Assembly: GCA_964343265.1 (NCBI GenBank)
Contig: CAYFIW010000028.1
Span: 1 to 22,946, forward strand
DNA length: 22,946 bases
Direction of reading: 5' to 3'
DNA from: CAYFIW01 sp964343265
GTDB lineage: Bacteria; Chloroflexota; Dehalococcoidia; Lucifugimonadales; UBA826
This document shows positions 1 through 7,559 of the stretch, piece by piece. Position numbers and translations under genes: made by a program. Under the pieces are notes generated by a model. It did not search any database. It saw nothing but the letters and a program-made list of their open reading frames with translations, and was not told where the DNA came from. Each line of letters opens with the position of its first letter. Within the stretch, counting starts at the first letter, position 1.

Positions 1-105
1 AGCAGCAGCACCAGCACCAGCAGCACCAGCACCAGCAGCAGCGGCGCCTGCACCCAAGGCTCCAGCACCGGCACCGCCGTCAGCTAAGCCTACGGCAATA
101 CCTGC
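1..105 (+). repeat. Low-complexity GCA/CCA tract encoding an Ala/Pro-rich linker
   Basis: The first ~105 bases are almost entirely GCA, CCA, GCG and CCG codons reading Ala and Pro with occasional Lys and Ser. It is in frame with the solute-binding protein and behaves as a flexible tether. The near-identical triplets make it prone to slippage and to assembly error. Confidence 0.85.
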
Positions 106-1795
106 TAAACCTGTTCAGGGTGTGACTACCAACCCAAAGAAACTGGTACAAACTGAGAAAAAAGTTGTAACAGAAGGTGGACCGGTCTACGGTGGTACTC
201 TCAGAGTGGTAGAAAGATCAGATCCGGGACAAAAATGGGATATGTGTGAGTTTAAGGCACAACATATGCTGACCCACTCCGTTGAAAACTTTTTGATGGG
301 TGATTATCACAAGGGCCCGTCTGGTACAGGAGATACTACTTTCCAGCCTAAGTTGGGGATTGGTACAGACAAGGTTGCAATTGGAGCGCTTGCCGATGCA
401 TGGGAGGTTCCAGATCCTTTGACCTACAGTTTCCATTTAAGGGAAGGGATAAAGTGGCAACCTAAATTCCCTACTGACGGCAGAGAAGTAAATGTAGATG
501 AATTAGTTGCAGAAGCTTTAAGAATTTGGGAATGCAGATTCCCGAGGCATGACTTCGTAGATGACATAACTGGTGATGACACGGATGGTGATGGTGTAAA
601 TGACACGTTAACATTCCATACAAATATGCCAATATCATTCTGGGGATACGAATTTGCCTGGGGCCCATATTTCATATATGCACCACCGGAAACTATTGAA
701 CTTGGTACCGATAATATAGATAACCAATCCGGTACCGGTCCATGGATGCCCACAACTTATACCGCCGGCAGTCTTATAGAATTTGAGAAGAATCCCGACT
801 ACTGGCAGAAATATAACTATGAAGGGACTGATTATGACCTACCTTTTATAGACGGTATTCAAAATATTATTATTCCACAGGAAGCTACAAGACTTGCTGC
901 ATTGAGGACTGGTCAGGTTGACCATTTGATGTATGTACAGACTAACGACAGACCCGTGTTGGAGAAATCCAATCCGGATCTAGGTAAGTCACTGGCTCTG
1001 GATGATTCCTTTGGTTACTGGATGCCGATGAACAAGCCTCCATTTGATGACGTTCGTGTCAGGAAGGCAATGAGTATGGCAATTGATAGGGATGTATACA
1101 GGCAGGCTCTTTTTGGTGGAGATGCCACGGACCTAACGTTCCCGTTAAACCAGGAATGGCCTCTTCACTATAAGCCTCTGGAAGAACAGCCTGAAACTGT
1201 CCAAGAGGGATTCCAATACAACCCTGAAGCCTCTGAGGCTTTGTTGGATGAAGCTGGTCTCCCAAGGGGTTCGGATGGCATACGCTTTGAAACTGAGATG
1301 CTTATATCAAACTCTAATCAGAAAGAGATAGAGGCGGCTGAGATTTCAGTGAGATTCTGGGAAGACATTGGTGTAATCGTTAAATTAGATATAACTGATG
1401 GTCCGACCCGACAGAGTCGATTGTTTGAAAAGCAATTCGACATGTTTGCTAACCAGTTAACAGGACGACCTAACGCGCTCAACGACTTCAGGGCAGGCCA
1501 CCAGTGGAATAGGGCCAACTTGAATGATACAGAGTTTCATGAGCTGTGGGACAATGTCCTAGTTTCTACGGACTCGGCGGAGCAGATGGAGAATATTAAG
1601 ATTGCTTCAACAGCATATCTGGAGTTGTTCCCGTCAGTTCATGCTCCTGCTGGTCTAGGTGGAGACTACTGGCAACCCTGGTTGAAAAACCATAACGGTG
1701 AACGTGTTCTGGCATTCGTAGACTATAACTCCAAGTGGATGTATGTCTGGCTTGACAGAGAAATGAGAGAAAGGGAAACTGGCTTCGCCGACTAG
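2..1795 (+). CDS. ABC transporter substrate-binding protein, family 5 (SBP_bac_5), 5' truncated by window edge
   Basis: Extracytoplasmic receptor of a peptide/nickel-type ABC importer (family 5, OppA/DppA-like) that would deliver an oligopeptide or other small organic to a permease pair. The frame is open from base 2, so the GTG at 122 is probably internal and the true start and signal peptide lie upstream. The first ~40 residues seen are an Ala/Pro-rich linker, as between a lipobox and the mature domain. Family signatures follow: the GGTL opening near 185-200, the LADAWEV...TYSFHLREGIKW block at 390-455, the FEKNPDYW block near 780-815, the TRLAALRTGQVD block near 890-920, the VRKAMSMAIDR block near 1055-1090, and the C-terminal lobe. 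An aspartate-rich loop at 578-604 is unusual for the family. No permease or ATPase gene follows before the terminator, so the remaining components must lie upstream or elsewhere. Family is certain; substrate cannot be read from sequence. Confidence 0.93.
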   Translation, partial: AAAPAPAAPAPAAAAPAPKAPAPAPPSAKPTAIPAKPVQGVTTNPKKLVQTEKKVVTEGGPVYGGTLRVVERSDPGQKWDMCEFKAQHMLTHSVENFLMGDYHKGPSGTGDTTFQPKLGIGTDKVAIGALADAWEVPDPLTYSFHLREGIKWQPKFPTDGREVNVDELVAEALRIWECRFPRHDFVDDITGDDTDGDGVNDTLTFHTNMPISFWGYEFAWGPYFIYAPPETIELGTDNIDNQSGTGPWMPTTYTAGSLIEFEKNPDYWQKYNYEGTDYDLPFIDGIQNIIIPQEATRLAALRTGQVDHLMYVQTNDRPVLEKSNPDLGKSLALDDSFGYWMPMNKPPFDDVRVRKAMSMAIDRDVYRQALFGGDATDLTFPLNQEWPLHYKPLEEQPETVQEGFQYNPEASEALLDEAGLPRGSDGIRFETEMLISNSNQKEIEAAEISVRFWEDIGVIVKLDITDGPTRQSRLFEKQFDMFANQLTGRPNALNDFRAGHQWNRANLNDTEFHELWDNVLVSTDSAEQMENIKIASTAYLELFPSVHAPAGLGGDYWQPWLKNHNGERVLAFVDYNSKWMYVWLDREMRERETGFAD

Positions 1796-1823
1796 TCTTC
1801 CTAAGCACACAATTTAAGTGTGT

Positions 1824-1865
1824 GGGGTGTGATGAGATTTAATTTCGTCACACCCCATTTTTTTT
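1824..1865 (+). terminator. Rho-independent terminator after the solute-binding protein gene
   Basis: Arms GGGGTGTGA (1824-1832) and TCACACCCC (1848-1856) pair perfectly. The stem continues inward (GAGAT with ATTTC, one wobble) to a 3-base loop. A run of eight T (1858-1865) follows at once. It starts 28 bases after the stop codon and isolates this gene from the amidohydrolase downstream. A smaller CACAC/GTGTG hairpin precedes it at 1806-1822. Confidence 0.93.
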
Positions 1866-1886
1866 GTCACTTAAAGAGCCTACAAT

Positions 1887-1921
1887 TAACCCTGTCTAAC
1901 TCAAATGCAGTGTCAGGGTTA
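1887..1921 (+). promoter_or_regulatory. Inverted repeat upstream of the amidohydrolase gene
   Basis: TAACCCTG (1887-1894) is the exact reverse complement of CAGGGTTA (1914-1921), with 19 bases between. It sits 34 bases before the ATG at 1956 and beside a TACAAT (1881-1886) that resembles a -10 box. It could be an operator or a leader hairpin. It has no T tract and is unlikely to be a terminator. Confidence 0.4.
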
Positions 1922-1955
1922 TAACCTTTATTAAATAGCGAGGCAAAATTTATAC

Positions 1956-2810
1956 ATGACCGATCAAGATTTCATAATCGATTGCCAGGTACATGCTTAC
2001 GAAAAAAATACACCTCAGAGACCGTGGAGTGGACACTTGCAAGGTCCTGACTCTGTTAGCGGGGAATCAATGGTTGAAGCGATGGCTGAGGTGGGAGTCG
2101 ACGGTGCTTTACTCGTTTCCCCATTTAGTTTGTATGAATATGATGCTAGCTACGCGATGGAGGTTTTTAAAAATCATTCAGGACATTTTGGACTTATAAA
2201 ACCATTTAATCCAGATTCTCCATCGATCCATGACGACATAGAATCATGGGTTGAAAACCCGGGGGTTGTCGGGGCTAGGATAATGTTAAATAAGTTTTCA
2301 TATCGACCTGATCATGCTGGCCTAAATCAAATTCTTTCTTCCGCTTCATCAAAAGGTATACCAGTAAATATGTTGTGTTCTGGATCATTGGATATTTTCG
2401 GTGGTCTAGCTGAAAGAAATCCAAATACGCGGATGGTGATTGATCATCTTGGCCTAGAACAACCTCATTTACCTCCCGTTCCCGATGAACCATTTAAAGA
2501 TTTGGACAAGGTTGTGCAGCTCTCAAAATACGATAATGTAGCTATCAAGATTTCTGGGGCGTGTACGCTGTCGCACCAATCTTATCCTTACCTTGATATA
2601 TGGCCCTCTGTTGAAAAAATAATCAACGCTTTTGGTTTGGAAAGATGTATGTGGGGCACCGATTGGACCAGGGCTGTTGATTTACTGACATACAGGGAGG
2701 GTGTTGAAGCTTTCAGAACGACAGATATCTTTACGGATTCTGAACGTTGTCAGTTGATGGGCGGTACTCTTCAAAATATATATAACTGGGCCCCAGATAC
2801 GGAAAAATAA
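1956..2810 (+). CDS. Amidohydrolase family protein (Amidohydro_2, COG3618-like)
   Basis: A 284-residue TIM-barrel hydrolase of the kind that opens lactones or hydrolyses/decarboxylates dicarboxylic and aromatic intermediates. Length suits a single Amidohydro_2 domain. Visible motifs are the first-strand IDCQVHAYE (residues 8-16), VIDHLGLEQP (161-170) and MWGTDWTR (232-239), where D236 is the expected C-terminal catalytic aspartate. The usual HxH of strand one is QxH here (Q11, H13). My recollection is that this CQxH form marks a whole subfamily and is not a lesion in this copy. The start has only a weak GAGG about 12 bases upstream, but the motif lies right at the N terminus, so it is well placed. 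It is the first of three co-directional genes (hydrolase, MFS, aldolase) with ~80-base gaps, suggesting a small catabolic cluster. Substrate unknown. Confidence 0.88.
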   Translation: MTDQDFIIDCQVHAYEKNTPQRPWSGHLQGPDSVSGESMVEAMAEVGVDGALLVSPFSLYEYDASYAMEVFKNHSGHFGLIKPFNPDSPSIHDDIESWVENPGVVGARIMLNKFSYRPDHAGLNQILSSASSKGIPVNMLCSGSLDIFGGLAERNPNTRMVIDHLGLEQPHLPPVPDEPFKDLDKVVQLSKYDNVAIKISGACTLSHQSYPYLDIWPSVEKIINAFGLERCMWGTDWTRAVDLLTYREGVEAFRTTDIFTDSERCQLMGGTLQNIYNWAPDTEK

Positions 2811-2889
2811 ACGAGTATTTTTGTTGTCTGAAAGTTAAAATACCTGCCCTATGACTCATAAAAGTTGCTTTGATAATTGATCGTGCATA

Positions 2890-4140
2890 TTGATTCTTGG
2901 TAGATTACACACTTTCGATGCTTTCGCTTCACGAAACTTTAGATTTCTTTGGACTGCTCATGCAATTTTCAGCGCGGCTTTTTGGCTGCATTTTGTTGTC
3001 GTAGGGTGGTTATCATATGAAATAAGTGAGTCACCTTTAATATCTGCTTTAGTGCTTGGAATAGATGCGCTTCCCGTGTTGATCGGTGCTCCCTTTGGTG
3101 GACTACTAAGCGACAAATACAATAAAAAAATCCTCTTAAATCTCACGTATTGCTATCTGTTTATAGTGCTATCTTGCTACTCGATTGTGATTCTGTATGG
3201 ATTTGCAGAGACTTGGAATGTACTTCTTTTCGTCTTTCTGGTCGGAATGTCATGGATTGTAATAGATCCAGCTAGGATGGCTTTAATTGCTTCTGTCTCC
3301 TCCAGGTCAAACTTACAGAACGCATTTTCTTTAGATTGGTTGGGATTTAGCTTGATGAGGTTACTCACTCCAGCAACCGGTGGATTAGCAATTGCTATAT
3401 GGGGAACGGGTCCTGTTTTTGTTGTCTGTTCGTTACTGATGGCGACTGCGGCTATTTTCATTAGTTTCGTAGAAAGAGATTCAGATGCAGAGTCTCGGAA
3501 TATTGAAAGGCCCATCGGAACTGTCATGGGTGATTTGAAGTCAGGTATTTCTCAACTTACAGGCAATAATCTAACGGTAGGGATAACTTTAATTTCATTA
3601 ATATTAATTTTGTTTACGATCCCATTTGTAAGTGGCTTAGCTCCAGTCTATGCAAAGGAAATATACAACGTTGGTCCCGAAGGCTTGGGACTGATGATGT
3701 CTTCAGCAGGACTTGGTTCAGTGATCGGAACATTTATTCTTGCAACATCAGGAGAAATCAAAAAACCCGGAAAAATACTCATATTACTGGTGATATGCCT
3801 GTTGATATTGATGGTGTTGCTTGGGATAAATAACAATTTTTTTCTTTCCCTAGGCATATTTTTCTGTTCTTCAGCCTGTACGTTTCCATTCTTGTCAATA
3901 TCGTCATCTACTCTTCAATCGGTGGTTCCTGCTAGCTACAGAGGTAGGGTAAATGGGATATATACCAGCACGTGGGGCATCATGCCTGTCGGAAGCCTAA
4001 TGTCTGGCTTATTGGCGGATCGATACGGTGTCCAAGTTTCAACTATTTTTGGAGCCTTAATTGCTTTTACGGGGTTGATAATAGGAATGCGTTTTTTTAA
4101 GCAGATGTGGAATAAAGAGCTCGATTCAGATAGAGAGTGA
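2890..4140 (+). CDS. MFS transporter (MFS_3/EntS-like)
   Basis: A 416-residue integral membrane protein of the major facilitator superfamily with about 12 hydrophobic segments, starting at residues ~17-40 and ending near 385-405, and a hydrophilic central loop near residues 195-225. The N terminus (RNFRFLW) and the cytoplasmic loop GGLLSDKYNKKILL near residues 76-89, matching the conserved G-x-L-(S/A)-D-(R/K) signature between helices 2 and 3, fit MFS_3. A second related loop, SGLLADRYGVQ, occurs in the second half near residues 375-385. The start is TTG at 2890: an in-frame TGA at 2878-2880 leaves only TCG TGC ATA before it, and there is no ATG nearby. No good Shine-Dalgarno is visible, so expression may be low or coupled. 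Direction (export or uptake) and cargo cannot be read. Its place between two catabolic genes suggests the cargo is related to their substrate. Confidence 0.87.
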   Translation: MILGRLHTFDAFASRNFRFLWTAHAIFSAAFWLHFVVVGWLSYEISESPLISALVLGIDALPVLIGAPFGGLLSDKYNKKILLNLTYCYLFIVLSCYSIVILYGFAETWNVLLFVFLVGMSWIVIDPARMALIASVSSRSNLQNAFSLDWLGFSLMRLLTPATGGLAIAIWGTGPVFVVCSLLMATAAIFISFVERDSDAESRNIERPIGTVMGDLKSGISQLTGNNLTVGITLISLILILFTIPFVSGLAPVYAKEIYNVGPEGLGLMMSSAGLGSVIGTFILATSGEIKKPGKILILLVICLLILMVLLGINNNFFLSLGIFFCSSACTFPFLSISSSTLQSVVPASYRGRVNGIYTSTWGIMPVGSLMSGLLADRYGVQVSTIFGALIAFTGLIIGMRFFKQMWNKELDSDRE

Positions 4141-4154
4141 TGAAATTGTGCTGC

Positions 4155-4172
4155 TTACTATTTAAACAGTAA
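4155..4172 (+). promoter_or_regulatory. 18-base palindrome, candidate operator
   Basis: TTACTATTTAAACAGTAA matches its reverse complement at 16 of 18 positions around a TTTAAA centre. It lies in the 80-base gap before the aldolase gene, about 50 bases before its ATG. Size and symmetry suit a dimeric regulator, though A+T richness raises the chance of coincidence. Confidence 0.35.
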
Positions 4173-4220
4173 ATGATTGATCTAAAAACTTTTTAATGAA
4201 AAGAGTAAAGGAGTCGAATT

Positions 4221-4994
4221 ATGCGGGTTAATACCACCAAAAATAAGCTTTCAGAAGGGTTTCCCGTGTTTGGTCCCATTATAAATGAGTATTCTCCTGG
4301 GATGGTGGAAATTTTCGGCGCTCTAGATTATGACTTTGTGATGATAGATTGTGAACATGGCTCCATGAATGTAGCTCAAGTGGAGAACATGGTGAGGGCA
4401 TCCGAGTCATTTGGGATCACTCCAATTGCGAGAATTCCAGACCACAATGATGCGACTATATTGAGATTTCTGGATAGAGGAGTACAGGGAATAATCGTTC
4501 CTCACGTTAATACACGAAGCCAGGCCGAGTCTATTTCCAGAGCTGCTAGATATTATCCTGAAGGGCATCGTGGTGTAGGGGGAGGGAGATCCCATAATTA
4601 TGGTGTTGGTCTGAGCCGTTCAGAATCTACAAGTGGCTTAAATTCGAACCTCTTAGTTATACCAATGATTGAGGAAGTTGAAGCTGTTCAAAATGTGGAT
4701 GAGATTGCCTCAGTTGAGGGAGTCGATATTCTGCATGTGGCACCTGGGGATTTGGCTCAGAGCATGGGTAATGCTTCTGTAGATGAAGTACGTAATGTAA
4801 TGGATGAGGTCATTCCTAAAATAAAGACATCAGGTAAATGGTCAGGTGTAGGAGGAAACTCACCTTCTGATATAACCAGGATATTAGACCTGATTAATCT
4901 TGGAGCGAATTTCGTTACAGTGGGAGCGAATGCAATTCTTATAAAAGCGGCTCAGGATTTTAAGTTACACATTACGGAACGAATAGAAAAGTAG
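4221..4994 (+). CDS. HpcH/HpaI-family class II aldolase (copy 1)
   Basis: A 257-residue (beta/alpha)8 enzyme of the 2-keto-3-deoxy acid aldolase group (HpcH, GarL, RhmA). These perform metal-dependent retro-aldol cleavage of a 2-oxo-4-hydroxy acid to pyruvate plus an aldehyde. The family active site is complete: H46 in CEHG (base), R71 (pyruvate binding), and metal ligands E151 (MIEE) and D177 (PGDLA). Length is normal. AAAGGAG ends about 9 bases before the ATG, fixing the start. It is last in the amidohydrolase-MFS-aldolase series and is followed by a hairpin. The usual GPSDLS metal loop reads APGDLA here, and a GVGGGRS stretch near 118-124 replaces the usual region around the substrate pocket, so the substrate probably differs from that of the second aldolase at 18619. 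Family sure; substrate unknown. Confidence 0.9.
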   Translation: MRVNTTKNKLSEGFPVFGPIINEYSPGMVEIFGALDYDFVMIDCEHGSMNVAQVENMVRASESFGITPIARIPDHNDATILRFLDRGVQGIIVPHVNTRSQAESISRAARYYPEGHRGVGGGRSHNYGVGLSRSESTSGLNSNLLVIPMIEEVEAVQNVDEIASVEGVDILHVAPGDLAQSMGNASVDEVRNVMDEVIPKIKTSGKWSGVGGNSPSDITRILDLINLGANFVTVGANAILIKAAQDFKLHITERIEK

Positions 4995-5060
4995 AATTTA
5001 ACTTCTGTAAAGATTCCCATCAATGACAGACTCGTCTTAATTATATAAGGACCAAACGCA

Positions 5061-5097
5061 GTGGGTGCTGTCTATTTACTCTGTGTCACCCATTTTG
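5061..5097. terminator. Hairpin between convergent genes, probable terminator
   Basis: GTGGGTG (5061-5067) pairs with CACCCAT (5087-5093), one G-T wobble included, and is followed on the plus strand by a T-rich stretch (TTT, then TTTTG). It lies between the aldolase stop and the 3' end of the convergent gamma-glutamyltransferase gene, so it could serve both. The stem is modest and the loop is 19 bases. Confidence 0.45.
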
Positions 5098-5113
5098 CTG
5101 TTTTGATTTGATT

Positions 5114-6739
5114 TTAATAACCGATTGCCGCCCCATCTTTTCTCGGTTCCGATCCCCCTGTTAGCAGTCCCGTATTTGAATCTCTACTTATGATCTGTCC
5201 ACCACCAAAGAGGATTCTGTCGTATCCTTTCACTACTGTTACATCATGACCCTTTGCACGGAGTCCTTTGACTACTTCCTGATCAAGATCACTCTCAACC
5301 AGTACGTGACGATTCTCATCAACATCCACGCTGAATCTCAGTGAATCGAGGGCTTCCTGAGAGTCCATATTATGATCCACCATATTTGAAATTACTTGCA
5401 ACTGACCTTGTGGCTGTTGAAATCCTCCCATAACTCCAAAACTTAACCATAACTCTTCGTTTCTAGTTGCCATGGCGGGTATGATGGTTTGGTAGGGGCG
5501 TTTATTTCCTTCTAGGTAGTTGGGATGGTTAGGATCCATTGAAAACAATGATCCCCTGTTCTGTAACGCTATACCTGTTTCTGGGACTACTAGACCTGTT
5601 CCAAATCCACTGAATAGACTGTTGATAAATGAACAGGCATTTCCGTCACCATCTATCACTGAGAGGTAAACAGTGTCGCTGTTCCCGTTTGGATTGCCAA
5701 AGGAAACATCTTTAATTGCCTTGTTGCTGGATATAAGTGACCGCCTTTCATTGGCGTATTTCTTAGATAAAAGATCTTTTACTGGAACATTGGATACCCT
5801 TGGGTCAGCTACATATCTAAATGAATCCTCATAAGATAGTCTCATCGACTCTATAAGGAGATGATATCGGTCGACACTTTGCGGACCCACATCTGACAGG
5901 TCGAAACCTTCAGCAATATTGAGTGCCATTAATGCCGCTATGCCAGAACCGTTAGGGGGGCATTCCCATATAGTTACTCCCCGGTAATCTGTACTAATAG
6001 GAATATCGATGGATGATGAATGGTTTGATAAATCCTCAGTAGTTAACCAACCACCTTCTGATTGGACATATTCAGAGATTTTGCGGGCTATGTCTCCCTT
6101 GTAAAAAGCTTCAGGACCTTCCTTAGATATCGAATCAAGAGATTTTGCAAGCTCGGGGAATTTAACAATTTCACCATATTTTGGTGCTTTTCCACCAGGA
6201 AGCATCTGAGTTCCCGACTTGCGCTGGCTAAGCAACGCTGCAGAGTCTTTCCAGGCATTAGCTATAACTTGTGAAACAGCAAAACCTTCTTTCGCATATT
6301 TAATAGCAGGTTTTAGGACTTCTGCCATTGACATTTGACCGAATTTATCAAGGCATGTCTGCCAGCCGTCCACAGTGCCTGGAACACTGACCGCTAATCC
6401 TGCATGAGGACCATTATTTGGTATTTCTGAATACCCTTTGTCTTTGACATCTTGAGTATTAGCTGCCGAAGCAGATCGCCCACTACCGTTTACCGCAACT
6501 ACCTTTTTTGTGTTGTTCATCCACACCAGTGCAAACATATCTCCACCTATACCTGTGGACATAGGTTCTAGTACGTTGAGGGCGGCTGCTGTTGCCACAG
6601 CAGCGTCAACGGCGTTTCCTCCTTGCTTGAGAACGTCTATACCTACCTGGGCCGCGAGAGGTTGGCTTGTTGCAACAATTCCGTTTCTTGCCACAACTGA
6701 TGATCTGCGAGAGTTAAAATATGGCAAATTAGACTCCAA
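5114..6739 (-). CDS. ggt: Gamma-glutamyltransferase-like Ntn hydrolase
   Basis: A 541-residue proenzyme of the gamma-glutamyltranspeptidase/cephalosporin acylase family. These self-cleave into large and small subunits and transfer or hydrolyse gamma-glutamyl groups, as in glutathione. Signatures: NGIVATSQPLAAQ (19-31), GNAVDAAVA (41-49), EPMSTGIGGDMF (58-69), and NSDTVYLSV with T356 as the expected autocatalytic nucleophile of the small subunit, then SLFSGFGTGL, RPYQTIIPAM and a C-terminal RKDGAAIGY. Length matches the family. The start is TTG at 6739. The frame holds a stop a short way upstream and no ATG exists between. No Shine-Dalgarno is clear, and a GTG a few codons in is an alternative. 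No signal peptide is seen, unlike periplasmic E. coli GGT, so it probably acts in the cytoplasm. It is divergent from the esterase gene. The distinction between GGT and acylase is not settled by sequence reading. Confidence 0.9.
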   Translation of the reverse strand: MESNLPYFNSRRSSVVARNGIVATSQPLAAQVGIDVLKQGGNAVDAAVATAAALNVLEPMSTGIGGDMFALVWMNNTKKVVAVNGSGRSASAANTQDVKDKGYSEIPNNGPHAGLAVSVPGTVDGWQTCLDKFGQMSMAEVLKPAIKYAKEGFAVSQVIANAWKDSAALLSQRKSGTQMLPGGKAPKYGEIVKFPELAKSLDSISKEGPEAFYKGDIARKISEYVQSEGGWLTTEDLSNHSSSIDIPISTDYRGVTIWECPPNGSGIAALMALNIAEGFDLSDVGPQSVDRYHLLIESMRLSYEDSFRYVADPRVSNVPVKDLLSKKYANERRSLISSNKAIKDVSFGNPNGNSDTVYLSVIDGDGNACSFINSLFSGFGTGLVVPETGIALQNRGSLFSMDPNHPNYLEGNKRPYQTIIPAMATRNEELWLSFGVMGGFQQPQGQLQVISNMVDHNMDSQEALDSLRFSVDVDENRHVLVESDLDQEVVKGLRAKGHDVTVVKGYDRILFGGGQIISRDSNTGLLTGGSEPRKDGAAIGY

Positions 6740-6880
6740 ATTTGGGTGTTTTATATTACTTTATATCAGCGAACGGTATTAATATGTCTGTGATGGTTCA
6801 GGTGAATTTGATTTATAACAGATTTACGGAAAATGTGATAATCCTAATACTAAACAAATTTCCTAACTAAGGGGAATAAC

Positions 6881-7519
6881 ATGGTTGATAATTACCATTT
6901 ACCATATGCCGCTGTGTTTCCAGAGAATAGCGAAGTTAAAAATCCCGTACAGCCGATCATTTTTCTTCATGGATATAGCAGTAATATGGTAAGTAGGGCA
7001 GACTTGGTGTCCTTTCTTGATAATGAAAATTATTGTTATTTCTTTGTAAATGCTCCCAACAGATTGCCAGGTGACTCTGACCTACCTGCTTTTCGTTGGT
7101 ATGAATATCAAGATGATGATTATCAGGATGAGTTATTACAGTCCACAGAAAAACTTGAACTGACTATTGACCACATATGCAAGACATATAATTTTCTAAG
7201 TGAAGATATTATTCTTGCAGGCTTTTCTCAAGGCGGAATGATGGCGATCCATGTAGCTATAAACGGACGACATGTATTCAAATCTGTTGCTGGATTTAGT
7301 GTGCTTATCGAAAGTGAACCATCAACTTCCAAAGCCTCAATAAACTTTTTTATTTCTCAGGGTTTAAATGATCCGATTTTCGCTCCGAAATTCGGTCAAT
7401 ATACCAGAGATATTTTAGAACATGCGGGTCATACTGTGGTTTATAAGGAATATGATATGGCCCACGAAATTAACATGGATTGTTTAGCGGATTTTTCCTA
7501 CTGGGTGACTACCCTGTGA
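6881..7519 (+). CDS. Alpha/beta hydrolase, phospholipase/carboxylesterase type (Abhydrolase_2)
   Basis: A 212-residue serine hydrolase of the small carboxylesterase/acyl-protein thioesterase group, acting on short-chain or lyso esters in the cytoplasm. Expected triad: S116 in the nucleophile elbow GFSQGG, D164 in SQGLNDPIF, and H195 in DMAHEI. The oxyanion-hole motif FLHGYSS is at 28-34. Length is normal for this family and no signal peptide is visible. TAAGGGG about 9 bases before the ATG at 6881 fixes the start. It lies 141 bases from the divergent gamma-glutamyltransferase gene and 40 bases before rlmN, so it may share a transcript with rlmN without sharing a function. Substrate unknown. 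Confidence 0.9.
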   Translation: MVDNYHLPYAAVFPENSEVKNPVQPIIFLHGYSSNMVSRADLVSFLDNENYCYFFVNAPNRLPGDSDLPAFRWYEYQDDDYQDELLQSTEKLELTIDHICKTYNFLSEDIILAGFSQGGMMAIHVAINGRHVFKSVAGFSVLIESEPSTSKASINFFISQGLNDPIFAPKFGQYTRDILEHAGHTVVYKEYDMAHEINMDCLADFSYWVTTL

Positions 7520-7559
7520 GATCCATTCAGATCAAATTTCACAACGCAATAATTTCGGG

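Noticed and set aside
122..124. GTG as the start of the solute-binding protein
   Set aside because: The same frame is open to base 2 through an Ala/Pro linker typical of exported lipoproteins, and there is no Shine-Dalgarno before the GTG.
3177..3527. 116-codon open frame on the minus strand inside the MFS gene
   Set aside because: The plus-strand frame has clear membrane-protein character; the opposite frame has no features of its own.
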